From Odobenus rosmarus divergens (lineage: Eukaryota; Chordata; Mammalia; Carnivora; Odobenidae), in assembly GCF_000321225.1 (NCBI RefSeq), contig NW_004450381.1, forward strand, positions 1,692,457 through 1,756,456: a stretch of 64,000 nt of DNA. The letters run 5' to 3'. The notes under the pieces were generated by a model. It saw only the letters and a program-made list of their open reading frames with translations, did no database searches and was not told where the DNA came from. Within the stretch, counting starts at the first letter, position 1. Each line of letters opens with the position of its first letter. Made by a program: the position numbers and the translations under genes. Positions 63,600 to 64,000 of the stretch are shown here, in pieces.

Positions 63600-63935
63600 C
63601 ATTAGAATTAGAAGGGAATTTAAAGAGCATCCAGTTTGATCTCATCACCTTATAGTGGAAAAAACTGGAACTCAGAGAAAGGAAATAGCCTTTCTAAAAA
63701 TGATATAGAGTTAGAAACAGAGTTGGGACTAAAGTACTTTTTTACAAATTTCAAGTTACTTCCCACTCATGACCTCATTTTATCTCCACAACAGCTCTGT
63801 AGGGAGGGTATTGCTTATTGCCCCCATTTATGGATGGGCTAACTGAGGTCCGGAGAGATCCCATCATGAGTTATGTGACACAGCAGGGCTGGGACTAAAA
63901 GCCAGACTTCTGACTCCTAGACCTGAACCCCCTCT
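63600..63935 (-). repeat. MIR-type relics
   Basis: Two reversed pieces: about 63,640-63,745 ('aaaaaactggaactcagaga') and 63,765-63,935 ('caacagctctgtagggaggg tattgcttattg', 'ctaactgaggtccggagaga'). The second is the clearer. Confidence 0.65.
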
Positions 63936-64000
63936 CAAATTTCTTTTGTTTTATGTCCATCCCCACTTATTAGCCTGAAATGAAGGAAACCCTGAGACCT

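Noticed and set aside
30100..64000. ADORA2A coding exons
   Set aside because: Expected on this side of UPB1 from human gene order, but no frame with seven-membrane receptor features is present; the gene is probably beyond the right edge.

Overview
The window is mammalian nuclear DNA, almost certainly from a caniform carnivore. The main evidence is 29 copies of the tRNA-Lys-derived CanSINE, with heads reading 'GGGGCGCCTGGGTGGCTCAG', a CT-rich middle and AATAAA-rich tails. Most are still flanked by readable target-site duplications. The tail form (CTCGCTGTCTCTCTCTGTC then AAATAAATAAA) suggests an arctoid (bear, seal or mustelid type) rather than dog or cat; that finer placement is inference.

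Left part (about 1-29,100): one protein-coding gene on the minus strand, UPB1 (beta-ureidopropionase, last step of pyrimidine catabolism). All ten coding exons can be placed, with GT-AG introns. They join to 1,155 nt (384 codons plus stop), the length of the human enzyme. The catalytic Glu119, Lys196, Glu207 and Cys233 are present. The stop is at 450-452 and no poly(A) signal is seen below it, so the 3' UTR probably runs off the left edge. Introns hold SINEs, L1 fragments of both orientations, an L1-related HAL1 element with a young L1 tail inserted in it, an MLT1-like LTR, and MIR/L2 relics.

Promoter (about 29,050-30,010): a TATA-less CpG island with a partly duplicated GC-box block and two perfect TCACGTGA E-boxes. 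It could fire in both directions. In human the flank upstream of UPB1 carries the non-coding ADORA2A-AS1 and then ADORA2A, but no exon of either can be shown here.

Right part (about 30,000-64,000): intergenic or non-coding sequence with no recognisable protein gene. It holds 19 CanSINEs (several nested or at shared target sites), MIR and L2 relics, an L3/CR1-type LINE, MaLR-type LTRs in antisense orientation, a HAL1 in antisense, and a long antisense L1 at 60,690-63,570. The long open frames here are short, lack family resemblance and mostly overlap repeats.

No novel multi-gene system was found. The most interesting items are structural: repeated SINE insertion at one site, an internally deleted SINE, a 35-bp A-tailed micro-insertion, a 59-bp identical segment shared by two LTR relics, a SINE orientation bias in UPB1, and the paired E-boxes in the promoter island.
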